Shown: positions 32,861 to 41,240 of the stretch, in pieces
Numbering within the stretch: the first letter of the stretch is position 1
How the letters are laid out: every line of letters starts with the position of its first letter
NCBI GenBank assembly: GCA_043773745.1
Contig: JAYVEV010000103.1
Location: forward strand, 1 to 41,240
Length of the DNA stretch: 41,240 bases
Source of the DNA: UKL13-2 sp043773745
GTDB lineage: Bacteria > Pseudomonadota > Gammaproteobacteria > Burkholderiales > Usitatibacteraceae
Direction of reading: 5' to 3'
Notes under the pieces: generated by a model
The model's database searches: none
What the model was told of the DNA's origin: nothing
What the model saw: only the letters and a program-made list of their open reading frames with translations
Program-made: the position numbers and the translations under genes

Positions 32861-34492
32861 ATGCCCTCTCCTACCGCAACATCTGCCTGGAACACCCTTC
32901 TCGAATCAGCTAAATCTGCGTCGGCTATTTCCTCCAGCGATATCAGTCCCGTTGAAATCAAGGGCCCCGACGGCGCAATTTTTGCCGATTTCTCGCGCCA
33001 TGGCATCGATACACCGCGTTTTGCGGCGTTGGTAGAATTAGCTGAGGCCATGCAACTGGCCAAACATCGTGATGAATTATTCGCCGGTGCGATTGCCAAC
33101 ATAACCGAGCAACGGCCCGTATTGCATACCGCGCTCCGCGCCAATATCTCCACGCCGCTATTGGTTGATGGTGTTGATGTACGCCCGCTGATTAGCGCGC
33201 AACTACAAAAAATGGCGTCGTTTAGTGATGCAATCCGCATGGGAAAGCGGCGCGGCATTAGCGATCAGGTCTTCACTGATGTCGTCAATATCGGTATTGG
33301 CGGCTCCTATCTTGGTCCGGCATTTGTTTGTTCGGCACTGGCAGGTTTGGCGGATGGACCGCGCTTGCACTTTGTCGCCAATATTGACGGCGCAAATTTA
33401 GCGCACACACTGGCGAAGCTAAACCCCGCCACAACATTGTTTACCGTCACTTCTAAAACCTTTACCACTGACGAAACAATGACGAATGCGCGTTCAGCAG
33501 AAGCATGGCTGACAGCTCATTTGGGGGCTGATGCGGTAACGTCACACTTTGTCGCCATTACCGCCAACCCGAAAGCAGCACGCAGCGGCGGCTACACGGA
33601 CGAAACCATTTTTGAGTTTTGGGACTGGGTCGGTGGACGTTACTCACTATGGTCAGCCGTGGGCTTGCCCATTGCCCTGGCTTATGGCTATGCGCAATTT
33701 GCTGAATTGCTGGCAGGTGCCCGCGATATGGATGAACATTTTTGCGCCGCGCCGCTTGCACAAAATCTGCCTGTGCTGCTGGCGTTGACGGGCATTTGGA
33801 ATCGCAATTTTTTGGGCCTGAATTCACACGCCGTGCTGCCTTATGCCGAGCGGCTTGCGTTACTGCCGCGCCATTTACAGCAAGTGGAAATGGAGTCCAC
33901 TGGCAAATCCGTTGATCTTGACGGCAAGCCCGTTAACTATGCAACCTGCCCGGTGATTTTTGGTGAGGTTGGCACCAACGGGCAGCATTCATTTCATCAG
34001 CTTTTGCATCAGGGAAGTGACGCGATTTCTTGCGACATTCTGATGGTGGCTGAACCGCAGAGCGATCTAAAAAGCCATCATCAGAAGCTCCTCGCCAATG
34101 CGCTCGCTCAGGCAGATGCGCTGTGGCAGGGCAAATCTCAGGAAGACGCCTACAGTGATCTTGCCCCTAAAAATCTGGATGATGCAAATCGGCAGTTTCT
34201 GTCTGCGCATCGGACTTATCCCGGCAAGCGTCCGGTAACTGTGCTGGTATTGCCCAAGGTAAGCGCCTATTATATTGGCGCATTGGCCGCGCTGTACGAG
34301 CATAAAGTATTTACCCAAGGCGTAATCTGGAACATCGATGCGTTTGACCAATGGGGCGTCGAGCTCGGCAAGACAATTGCTACCGCCTTGCTGCCTTTGT
34401 TTAACGAGGACACAACGGCAGTATCAGCACCCGTGCACCTGCAAGCACTGCTAAATCATTTGCATCCCCAGCCACACAGTAAAATCTCGTAA
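32861..34492 (+). CDS. pgi: glucose-6-phosphate isomerase
   Basis: Interconverts glucose-6-phosphate and fructose-6-phosphate in the cytoplasm. It is 543 residues long, of the usual bacterial dimeric type. Phosphate-binding NIGIGGSYLGP and SKTFTTDETM, the signature DWVGGRYSLWSAVG, catalytic Glu in EMESTGKSVD, His in NGQHSFHQLLHQG and the terminal WGVELGK lysine are all present. No clear ribosome-binding site precedes the ATG. The stop codon is 9 nt before a signalling gene, so the two are probably co-transcribed. Confidence 0.95.
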   Translation: MPSPTATSAWNTLLESAKSASAISSSDISPVEIKGPDGAIFADFSRHGIDTPRFAALVELAEAMQLAKHRDELFAGAIANITEQRPVLHTALRANISTPLLVDGVDVRPLISAQLQKMASFSDAIRMGKRRGISDQVFTDVVNIGIGGSYLGPAFVCSALAGLADGPRLHFVANIDGANLAHTLAKLNPATTLFTVTSKTFTTDETMTNARSAEAWLTAHLGADAVTSHFVAITANPKAARSGGYTDETIFEFWDWVGGRYSLWSAVGLPIALAYGYAQFAELLAGARDMDEHFCAAPLAQNLPVLLALTGIWNRNFLGLNSHAVLPYAERLALLPRHLQQVEMESTGKSVDLDGKPVNYATCPVIFGEVGTNGQHSFHQLLHQGSDAISCDILMVAEPQSDLKSHHQKLLANALAQADALWQGKSQEDAYSDLAPKNLDDANRQFLSAHRTYPGKRPVTVLVLPKVSAYYIGALAALYEHKVFTQGVIWNIDAFDQWGVELGKTIATALLPLFNEDTTAVSAPVHLQALLNHLHPQPHSKIS

Positions 34493-34501
34493 ACTCCTAC
34501 T

Positions 34502-36790
34502 ATGTCCCGCTACGAACAAATTATTAATGCGTTAAACGAACCGGTCTTCGAGCTAGACACCGAAGGCCGCGTAACCTATGCCGCCAAAGGTGCTGAAGCC
34601 TGGATTGGTCTCGCTACAGATTATTCGTTTGCGGATGTTCTGGATGCGCAACAGCGCCCGCGCTTCGAGCAGGCACTCAAGCGCATTGTCGATGGTAAAA
34701 CTCGCGAAACTGTCCTTGAAATTCAACTCGCGAAAGCGGATAGCCCCACCGATAAAATTTCTGTGGAGCTTAAATTCGCTTCAATCGCGCGGGAATCCGG
34801 TAAGGTTTCCAGTATCGCGGCTTGGTTGCGTGATTTGAGTAATGAAAAAGCTAATGAAGCCGCCGCCAATGTGCAGGGCACCCATTTACTGGATTTGGTT
34901 GAACATATTTCGGATGCCTGTGTGATTGAAAGCCATGATGGCTTGGTTGAGATGGTGAACGACGCGTTTTGCAATTTATTCGAGATTAAGGCGGCGCCAC
35001 AATCACTCGTCGGCATGACGACTGCCGCATTGTTTGAAGACGCTTCTAATGTGACCGAAAAACGCATCGGGCCGATTTATTTTCCGATGGATTCAACCGA
35101 GGCGGACGAGCTCGAGTTCCCGCTCAAAGCTGGCACTACCATTGCGCAACAAACACGCCCCGTCGCCAGCGAACTGGGCATTGCGGGCCGACTACATTTG
35201 TTCCGTCCGAGCGTCAAAAAAGAATTGGGCGAAGGCAAAGCTGTTTCCGCAACGACGGCCGTTCAGGTGCAGTTAATTGAGAAAGTTGCGCGCGAGCTCG
35301 CCACCACTGTTGAAGGCGCGGCCAGCGCAATTTATCGTGCCGAGCAGCTGGAGTTACCGGTTCAGTTGCTTGAACATTTCAAGCGTGTGGAGGCCTCCGC
35401 GCAATCAGCATTTGGCGCGATCGCCGGGCTAATCGATTTCACACGGCTCGAATCGAGTGAAATTATTCTGGAATCGAACGAATTTCATTTGCGCGAAGGT
35501 ATTGCCTCCCTACTGGAACGTCTGCTGCCACTGGCTCACGAACGCGGACTTCATCTGAAGCTGCGCATTGAACAAGATGTACCGGAGCATCTGATCGGAG
35601 ACGGTGCGCGATTGACTCTAGCGCTGCGTAATTTGATGGAGTGCGGCTTGCCCGGCAGCGACCGCAATGCCGAGCTCGCTTTAACGATCGCGCCAGAGTA
35701 TGTGGCTGATAACGTGATTCATTTAAGTTTTAGCATTGAACATATCCAGCCCAAGGGAACGGCGCGCAGCAAGGGGCTCACGCCGTCTGGCACGATGCAG
35801 CTGGCGATGGCGCGCCAGATTGTTCGCGCTGTCGTCGGAAAAAATAACGACAAGGCGGGCGGCAAAATTGAAATTCGCGAACGCAAGGAATCTATTGGCT
35901 ACCAATTCACCGCTGCGTTCTCGTTCCGCAACGTAAAGGAACCCCGCACGCGGCCTACGTTTGTGACCTTGACCGGCTTGCCCGTGCTGGTCGTGAGCAG
36001 TGACCCGGAAGAGCGCAGGCAGCTGGCCGAGCTGGCGCGAAGCTGGCGCATGCATGTGCGCGAGGCTGACGATGCCGCGATGGCGCTACAGTTGCTCAGC
36101 CGCATGGTTAACGAGGAAACCCCCATCCCGTTAGTGATTACTGCCAATCAAATGCCGGTTCAGGATGGCTTCGTGCTCGCATTTAGGATCAAGCATCAAC
36201 CCAAATTAAAACAAACCGCCGTGATGATGCTGGCCAAAGGCGGCAAACCCGGTGATGCCATTCAATGCCGCGAGAACGGCATCAGCGCGTATCTGCGCCA
36301 CCCAATTAGCCCTGACCAACTCAATGATGCGATTGCGGCCGTGATGGGCACCGAGGAAGACGCCGAGAAAACCCAAACCCTGATCACGCGGCATTCGCTG
36401 CGTGAAGCAAAAGCCGGCACTATTTTGCTCATTGATCCCAACCGCGAACACACCGCTGTTGCCGCAAAAATTCTGCGTAAAAAAGATTACCGCACCGTCG
36501 TCGTCGAGACCGCCCAAGACGCGCTCGCCGCTTTGTTGCAGGATATTTTTGATGTCGTCGTCGTCGATCCTGCCACACCCGGCTTTGATAGCAAACGGTC
36601 CATTACCGAGCAGCTACGCGCCCAGTTCGGCGACGGTCGCCAAATCCCGCTACTGCTCGCCGACAGCACCGCCGCAATTGCCGCCGTCCATAAAGACAAC
36701 ATCGAATACGATGGCGTGATTACCAAGCCGTATAACAAAGAAACGCTGGCTGAAAAGATTGGCGCGAGAATGACGGCGAAGGCGAACTGA
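34502..36790 (+). CDS. PAS-PAS-kinase-like-REC-REC protein with degenerate catalytic core
   Basis: A 762-residue cytoplasmic protein laid out like a hybrid histidine kinase: PAS domains at about 1-112 and 125-232, a DHp-like helix region (255-325), an ATPase-like region (325-476) and receivers at 494-618 and 640-760. The H-box SHELRTPLNG aligns with ARELATTVEG, placing Arg264 at the histidine. The N-box Asn is Cys381 and its Lys is Pro384; the G1 box reads EHIQP; the G2 box reads GTMQLAMARQ. The first receiver has Ala548 for the phospho-Asp, Ser499-Ser500 for the acid pocket and His600 for Lys. The second keeps Asp689 and Lys742. It should not autophosphorylate and may instead receive signals by its PAS domains or from another kinase at Asp689. 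Confidence 0.85.
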   Translation: MSRYEQIINALNEPVFELDTEGRVTYAAKGAEAWIGLATDYSFADVLDAQQRPRFEQALKRIVDGKTRETVLEIQLAKADSPTDKISVELKFASIARESGKVSSIAAWLRDLSNEKANEAAANVQGTHLLDLVEHISDACVIESHDGLVEMVNDAFCNLFEIKAAPQSLVGMTTAALFEDASNVTEKRIGPIYFPMDSTEADELEFPLKAGTTIAQQTRPVASELGIAGRLHLFRPSVKKELGEGKAVSATTAVQVQLIEKVARELATTVEGAASAIYRAEQLELPVQLLEHFKRVEASAQSAFGAIAGLIDFTRLESSEIILESNEFHLREGIASLLERLLPLAHERGLHLKLRIEQDVPEHLIGDGARLTLALRNLMECGLPGSDRNAELALTIAPEYVADNVIHLSFSIEHIQPKGTARSKGLTPSGTMQLAMARQIVRAVVGKNNDKAGGKIEIRERKESIGYQFTAAFSFRNVKEPRTRPTFVTLTGLPVLVVSSDPEERRQLAELARSWRMHVREADDAAMALQLLSRMVNEETPIPLVITANQMPVQDGFVLAFRIKHQPKLKQTAVMMLAKGGKPGDAIQCRENGISAYLRHPISPDQLNDAIAAVMGTEEDAEKTQTLITRHSLREAKAGTILLIDPNREHTAVAAKILRKKDYRTVVVETAQDALAALLQDIFDVVVVDPATPGFDSKRSITEQLRAQFGDGRQIPLLLADSTAAIAAVHKDNIEYDGVITKPYNKETLAEKIGARMTAKAN

Positions 36791-36795
36791 GTTTG

Positions 36796-36820
36796 ATATT
36801 GGGCTTCTATTGCCCAATAT
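36796..36820. terminator. possible terminator hairpin between convergent genes
   Basis: ATATTGGGC and GCCCAATAT form a perfect 9-bp stem with a 7-nt loop. Only weak T-tracts flank it, so termination strength is doubtful. It lies 5 nt past the stop of the PAS protein gene. Confidence 0.45.
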
Positions 36821-36897
36821 TAAAACGATAAACTCTAATACTGGAGAGGTTTTTGAGCAATTTATGCCTCAAACACCGCTTGCAGAATAGAGTTTGC

Positions 36898-38418
36898 TCA
36901 AAATTTATCAGCCATCGCAGCAACGCGGGCTTCAATAAACTTGGCCGCACGCAAACGCTCCGCATCATCCATATGCAAACCACACTTGGTCCGCCGCCAG
37001 AGAATATCATCCGGCATGCGCGCCCATTCGTGGCGAATACAAAAATCAATTTCGCGCTCGCTGAGCATGTGTGCGCCTGTGCCGAAAAGCACACCCAAAT
37101 CGCTGATCGATTTTACGTCTGACAGCAGTAAGCTAGTGCGCGAGCCTTGGCGATTGATGAGCTGGTGCAGGTAATCAATTGGTAGAGAGGGCCTGGATTT
37201 CATCAATCTATAAGCCAACTCATCCAGCGACTCAATATCGCCGCCGGGCAATGCCTGCTCTCTAGTCCATGGCGCAGTCATCCCGGGATAGAACGGTTTT
37301 AAGTCTTCGAGGGCATGCTCGGCCAGGCGGCGATAGGTAGTGATCTTGCCGCCAAAAATCGACAGCAGTGGCAGTCTGCCATCAACATGGTCAGTTTTCA
37401 ACACATAGTCGCGGGTAATTTCGGATGCCTTGGCAGCGCCATCGTCATAAAGTGGCCGCACTCCGGCGTAGCTCCAGACAATATCAGCTTCGCGTATGGG
37501 CTTGGCGACAAAGCGATTTGCAGCGGCCAATAAATAGCTGGTTTCAGCAGACGAAATATTAGCGGCGTCATCGAGGTTATCGATATTGACATCGGTAGTG
37601 CCGATCAAGCTAAATTGATCCTGATACGGAATGATAAACAACACACGTTTATCATTGTTTTGCAAAATATAGGCATGGTCGTGTTCGTGAATACGCGGCA
37701 CGACAATATGGCTGCCTTTGACCAGCTTGACGCTCGCATTGATTTTTATATCAAGCGTATCGTCTAGCAAATGCTTCACCCACGGCCCCGCGGCATTCAC
37801 CACGCCACGCGCTTCTGCAACGAACTGGGCGCCGGTGTCAGCGTCTTGTAGGGTGAGTTGCCAGTTATTCGTGCGCATCCCACCAATGAGCTTGGTGCGT
37901 ACGCGGATGTCTGCCCCCAACTCCTGCGCCGATACGGCGTTCAATACTGTGAGCCTCGCATCATCGACGCGCGCATCAGAATAAAAAAATCCGCGCTTCA
38001 CCGACGGCTTGAGACCGGCGCTATATATGGCGTCAGGAAATAAAACGCCGCGCGATGATGGCAGAGAAATTTTTCCGCCTATATGGTCATACATAAACAA
38101 GCCGAGCCGAATCATCCACGCGGGGCGCATATGGGCATCATGCGGCAAAATAAATTCAAGCGGCTTGATAATATGCGGCGCGATTTTGAGCAGCACCTCA
38201 CGCTCTTGTAAGGCCTCGCGCACCAGGCGAAATTCATATTGCTCCAGATAACGCAGACCACCGTGAATCAGCTTTGAGCTCCAGCCACTGGTGGCCGAGG
38301 CGAGATCGTTTTGCTCAACCAGCAGTACTTTAAGGCCGCGGCCTGCAGCATCACGGGCAATACCGCAGCCGTTAATGCCGCCGCCGATAATCGCCAGATC
38401 GTAGATATTTTTGTTCAT
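36898..38418 (-). CDS. glpD: aerobic glycerol-3-phosphate dehydrogenase
   Basis: A membrane-associated flavoenzyme that oxidises glycerol-3-phosphate to dihydroxyacetone phosphate, passing electrons to quinone. It is 506 residues long. The N-terminal FAD motif IIGGGINGCGIARDAAGRG and the family block SKLIHGGLRYLE are intact; SLIGTTDVN and YAGVRPLYDD are typical substrate-domain blocks, and GGKITTYRRLAE closes the FAD site. Its ATG overlaps the upstream NUDIX stop as ATGA, so translation is coupled. No glpF or glpK is nearby. The likely transcription unit is nuoM-nuoN-NUDIX-glpD. Confidence 0.95.
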   Translation of the reverse strand: MNKNIYDLAIIGGGINGCGIARDAAGRGLKVLLVEQNDLASATSGWSSKLIHGGLRYLEQYEFRLVREALQEREVLLKIAPHIIKPLEFILPHDAHMRPAWMIRLGLFMYDHIGGKISLPSSRGVLFPDAIYSAGLKPSVKRGFFYSDARVDDARLTVLNAVSAQELGADIRVRTKLIGGMRTNNWQLTLQDADTGAQFVAEARGVVNAAGPWVKHLLDDTLDIKINASVKLVKGSHIVVPRIHEHDHAYILQNNDKRVLFIIPYQDQFSLIGTTDVNIDNLDDAANISSAETSYLLAAANRFVAKPIREADIVWSYAGVRPLYDDGAAKASEITRDYVLKTDHVDGRLPLLSIFGGKITTYRRLAEHALEDLKPFYPGMTAPWTREQALPGGDIESLDELAYRLMKSRPSLPIDYLHQLINRQGSRTSLLLSDVKSISDLGVLFGTGAHMLSEREIDFCIRHEWARMPDDILWRRTKCGLHMDDAERLRAAKFIEARVAAMADKF

Positions 38419-38999
38419 GCCAGTGTGTGCTGAAATTTATCGAGCCACAACAGCGAAAAAGCAGATTTGGTATCAGTGATTTCGCCACGCCCTACCATCT
38501 CGACAGCCTCCTTCAGTTTCAAGGTGAAGACCGCCATAAACTCGCCTTCGTCGCGTTGGTGTCCGCGAAACTCCAGGCCGCGCGCGACATGCAGCTCAAT
38601 TTTTTCATTTGAGTAGCCAATCCCAGCATCAAGCGTGGCGGCATGTGTCCAGCGCTTCGCAACGTAGCCAGTCTCTTCCAGTAACTCGCGCCGTGCTGTT
38701 TCAAAATGCGGCTCGCCTTCATCAATTTTGCCGGCAGGTAATTCAATGAAATGGCGGCGCGGGGGATAGCGGTACTGATGCTCAAAAATCAGCGTCTCGT
38801 CATCAATAAACGCGGCAATAATCACGGCCCCCGGGTGCAGCACATATTCACGGTAGGATTCGCTGCCATCTGGCAGACGTACTTGATCGGACTGTACTTT
38901 GATTAACTTGCCGGTGAGCAGGCGCTCAGTCGCAATGGTGTGTTCGGTAAAATCAGGCAATTCGGTTTTCTGCATCTGCAAATAATCAGGAGCGCTCAT
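38415..38999 (-). CDS. NudF-like NUDIX hydrolase (ADP-ribose pyrophosphatase family)
   Basis: A 194-residue cytoplasmic hydrolase with a perfect NUDIX box, GKIDEGEPHFETARRELLEETGY, at about residues 87-109. The ELPAGKID lead-in and the length fit ADP-ribose pyrophosphatases. It begins 48 nt after nuoN and overlaps glpD by 4 nt. A NUDIX gene right after nuoN is common in Burkholderiales, where a small DUF2818 gene often lies between; that gene is absent here. The ATG at 38999 has no strong ribosome-binding site; Met9 is an alternative. Confidence 0.9.
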   Translation of the reverse strand: MSAPDYLQMQKTELPDFTEHTIATERLLTGKLIKVQSDQVRLPDGSESYREYVLHPGAVIIAAFIDDETLIFEHQYRYPPRRHFIELPAGKIDEGEPHFETARRELLEETGYVAKRWTHAATLDAGIGYSNEKIELHVARGLEFRGHQRDEGEFMAVFTLKLKEAVEMVGRGEITDTKSAFSLLWLDKFQHTLA

Positions 39000-39047
39000 G
39001 TATTGCTATCGTCGGCAACAGAAATGGCTAAAACAATTTGCGGACTA

Positions 39048-40550
39048 TTAAAGCGAACGCTGAATGGCATTAAGACAGGCTGTCATCAGCGCGCCCGGCA
39101 CAAAACCCAAGCCCAACACAGCAAATGCGTTCACGGCTAGCACTGCACGCATTTCAAACGGCGCGATAATTGGCGCGGTGTCGGTGGGCTCGTCAAAATA
39201 CATGACTTTCACGACGCGCAAATAATAGAAGGCACCAATCACACTCATCAACACCGCGAACACGACTAGCCATGTGTAGCCGGCCGACAAAGCGGCTTCC
39301 AACACAGACAGCTTGGCCCAAAATCCGACAAAAACCGGAATGCCTGCCATCGAGAACATCACGAACAACATCATGATGGCGTAAAACGGCGAGCGCTGGT
39401 TCAGGCCTTTGAGATCATCAATATTTTCAGCCTCAAACCCTTCGCGGCACAGTAATAGCATGATGCCGAATGCGGCCAGTGTGGTGAGCGTGTAAGTAAC
39501 GATATAAAACATGCTCGATGCGTAACCGCTTTTGGTGCCCGCCAAAATACCCAGCAATAAAAAACCCATGTGCGAGATAGTTGAGTAGGCCAGCATGCGT
39601 TTCAAATTGGTTTGCGAAATGGCGACAATATTGCCAATCGCCATAGAGAGTACGGCCAGAATCACCAGCATACCCTGCCAATCGTCGGTCGCACCCGCCA
39701 GTGCATCGGCAAGAATGCGAATCACAAATCCGAAGGCGGCAATTTTCGGCGCGGAGGCAATGAATAATGTAATCGCGGTTGGCGCGCCGTCATACACATC
39801 CGGTACCCACATATGAAATGGCACCGCGCCTAATTTGAACGCCAGCCCTGCAACGATAAACACAATGCCAAATGTCAGCAGCGGATCATTCGCGCGGCTA
39901 CCGGACACAATCGCGGCGACATTACTCACATCCAGCGAGCCGGTGGCGCCATACACCATTGAGATGCCGTACAGCAACAGACCCGAGGCCAACGCACCCA
40001 GAATAAAATACTTCATCGCCGCTTCTGTTGATTTAGCTGAATCACGATTCAAGGCAACCAGTGCATAGCTGGAAAGCGCTAGCAATTCGAGCCCCAGATA
40101 CAGCGTCACAAAATGATTAGCGGAGACCATCATCATCATGCCCAGCGTGGCGAACAAAATCAGGCAAATAAATTCGCCGCTGAACAGCTTGCGCGCAGAT
40201 AAATAGGCGCGGCTATAAACGATCACGATAGCGGTCGCTATCAGCATCGCCACTTTGAGCAAAGTTGCCATACCATCGACAACAAACATATTACTGAAGC
40301 CGTATTGAATTGGTGCCACCGTGGCTAAAGCAATCACGGAGCCAGTGGCTGGCGGCATCGCTTTCAGCACCACCAAAATAGCGGTGATGAAGAGCGTAGC
40401 CAGGCTACTCAATAGCAGGCGCCCTTCCTGATTTTTCGATGTCCAAAACAAGTGGGCAACCATGATGACCGAGACCGCAGCCAGCAGAAAAATTTCCGGT
40501 GTCGCGAGGCTGATATTAAATGAGGCGACGTTAATTTGGGCAGGAGTCAT
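39048..40550 (-). CDS. nuoN: NADH-quinone oxidoreductase subunit N
   Basis: A 500-residue inner-membrane antiporter-like subunit of respiratory complex I with about 14 hydrophobic segments. The core proton channel block FIVAGLAFKLGAVPFHMWVPDVYDG, with its key lysine, and KRMLAYSTISHMGFLLLG are intact. It is the last of the nuo genes in gene order. It starts 12 nt after the nuoM stop. Length and motifs are normal. Confidence 0.95.
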   Translation of the reverse strand: MTPAQINVASFNISLATPEIFLLAAVSVIMVAHLFWTSKNQEGRLLLSSLATLFITAILVVLKAMPPATGSVIALATVAPIQYGFSNMFVVDGMATLLKVAMLIATAIVIVYSRAYLSARKLFSGEFICLILFATLGMMMMVSANHFVTLYLGLELLALSSYALVALNRDSAKSTEAAMKYFILGALASGLLLYGISMVYGATGSLDVSNVAAIVSGSRANDPLLTFGIVFIVAGLAFKLGAVPFHMWVPDVYDGAPTAITLFIASAPKIAAFGFVIRILADALAGATDDWQGMLVILAVLSMAIGNIVAISQTNLKRMLAYSTISHMGFLLLGILAGTKSGYASSMFYIVTYTLTTLAAFGIMLLLCREGFEAENIDDLKGLNQRSPFYAIMMLFVMFSMAGIPVFVGFWAKLSVLEAALSAGYTWLVVFAVLMSVIGAFYYLRVVKVMYFDEPTDTAPIIAPFEMRAVLAVNAFAVLGLGFVPGALMTACLNAIQRSL

Positions 40551-40562
40551 AGTCTGTTATTT

Positions 40563-41240
40563 TCAATTCAACTTGCCAAGCGCAACATGTTTGATCAGCG
40601 CATTGACTGATTCATGCATCACTTCCGTGTAAGGCATCGGATAAATACCCATGGCGAGCACCAGCACCGCGAGGGTGGCGAGTATCAATATTTCACGACG
40701 GTTGATATCGGTAAGCTGGCGCACATCATCATTGGCCACATCGCCAAATATCACGCGCTTGGTCATCCACAGCGTGTAGGCGGCACCCAGAATCAGGGTC
40801 GTCGCGGCAGCAAAGGCGATCCAGAAATTCACTTTCATGGCGCCCAGGATAACCATGAATTCACCGACAAATCCGGATGTGCCGGGCAGGCCCGCATTGG
40901 CCATCGCGAACAACACCGCAAAGAAGGCAAACTTGGGCATGGTGTTAATCACCCCGCCATAGGCGGATATTTCACGAGAATGTACGCGGTCGTACAGCAC
41001 CCCAATACACAAGAACATCGCGGCGGAAATAAAGCCATGAGAAATCATTTGTGCAAGACCGCCTTCGATGCCCTGAACGCTGCCAACGCCTTGTGCATTG
41101 AACATAAAGAATCCCAGCGTAACAAAACCCATATGTGAAATCGAGGAATAGGCAACCAGCTTTTTCATGTCCGACTGGGCAAGTGCAACGAAGCCGATAT
41201 AAACAATCGCGATCAACGACAGCGCAATCATGAAGCCCGC
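40563..41240 (-). CDS. nuoM: NADH-quinone oxidoreductase subunit M (C-terminal part, cut by window edge)
   Basis: The last 225 residues of a complex I antiporter-like subunit; the frame is open to the window end, and the full protein is expected to be about 490-500 residues. It carries the DMKKLVAYSSISHMGFVTLG block, GGLAQMISHGFISAAMFLCIG and the GLPGTSGFVGEFMV segment that identify NuoM. It is followed 12 nt later by nuoN. Confidence 0.93.
   Translation of the reverse strand, partial: AGFMIALSLIAIVYIGFVALAQSDMKKLVAYSSISHMGFVTLGFFMFNAQGVGSVQGIEGGLAQMISHGFISAAMFLCIGVLYDRVHSREISAYGGVINTMPKFAFFAVLFAMANAGLPGTSGFVGEFMVILGAMKVNFWIAFAAATTLILGAAYTLWMTKRVIFGDVANDDVRQLTDINRREILILATLAVLVLAMGIYPMPYTEVMHESVNALIKHVALGKLN

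Noticed and set aside
1..41240. CRISPR arrays, insertion sequences, prophage or rRNA genes
   Set aside because: No regularly spaced repeats, transposase or integrase motifs, phage structural genes or rRNA segments were seen anywhere in the window.

Overview
The window reads as chromosomal DNA of a betaproteobacterium, probably in or near Burkholderiales or Nitrosomonadales. The clues are the nuoM-nuoN end of a complex I operon followed directly by a NUDIX gene, a betaproteobacterial-type lysC, RlmD and QueD, a cytochrome c'/cytochrome b561 pair and moderate G+C. The genus cannot be fixed from sequence alone. Genes are dense on both strands; there is no rRNA operon, CRISPR array, transposase or prophage.

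Left part (1-9.7 kb, all plus strand): class II fumarase, then a LytS/LytTR-type signalling cassette of four genes: a cyclase-like domain fused to a receiver, an intact membrane histidine kinase, a second kinase that has lost its phospho-histidine and ATP-site residues, and a LytTR response regulator. A small Tat-exported cupin, a SphA-like outer-membrane protein and a TonB-dependent receptor follow on the same strand and may be its targets. The cassette looks like a duplicated kinase/regulator pair in which each copy lost a different half; it is the most interesting part of the window. The block ends at a tRNA-Ser(GCU) gene with a 15-nt copy of the tRNA 3' end lying just after the receptor stop codon.

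Middle part (10-19 kb): a periplasmic prolyl oligopeptidase, aspartokinase (with a likely internal beta-subunit start), QueD, cytochrome c', cytochrome b561, a PQQ-type sugar dehydrogenase, tRNA-Ser(UGA), a BI-1/YccA membrane protein and RlmD. Several clear intrinsic terminators separate the units.

Right-middle part (19-32.7 kb): a large secreted trypsin-like protease with PPC, Ig-like and FG-GAP repeats; a three-gene unit of YVTN propeller, polysaccharide deacetylase and sterol-desaturase-like hydroxylase; a zinc-ribbon NUDIX hydrolase; an isolated GspE/PilB-type ATPase; an unrecognised 556-residue putative lipoprotein; a small lysine-rich exported protein; and a bacterial ATP-dependent DNA ligase with its partner metallo-beta-lactamase-fold exonuclease.

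Right end (32.8-41.2 kb): glucose-6-phosphate isomerase followed 9 nt later by a PAS-kinase-receiver-receiver protein whose kinase core and first receiver are both degenerate; then on the minus strand nuoM (cut by the window edge), nuoN, a NudF-like NUDIX hydrolase and glpD, closely packed and probably one transcription unit. The window therefore carries two unrelated histidine-kinase-like proteins predicted to be catalytically dead.
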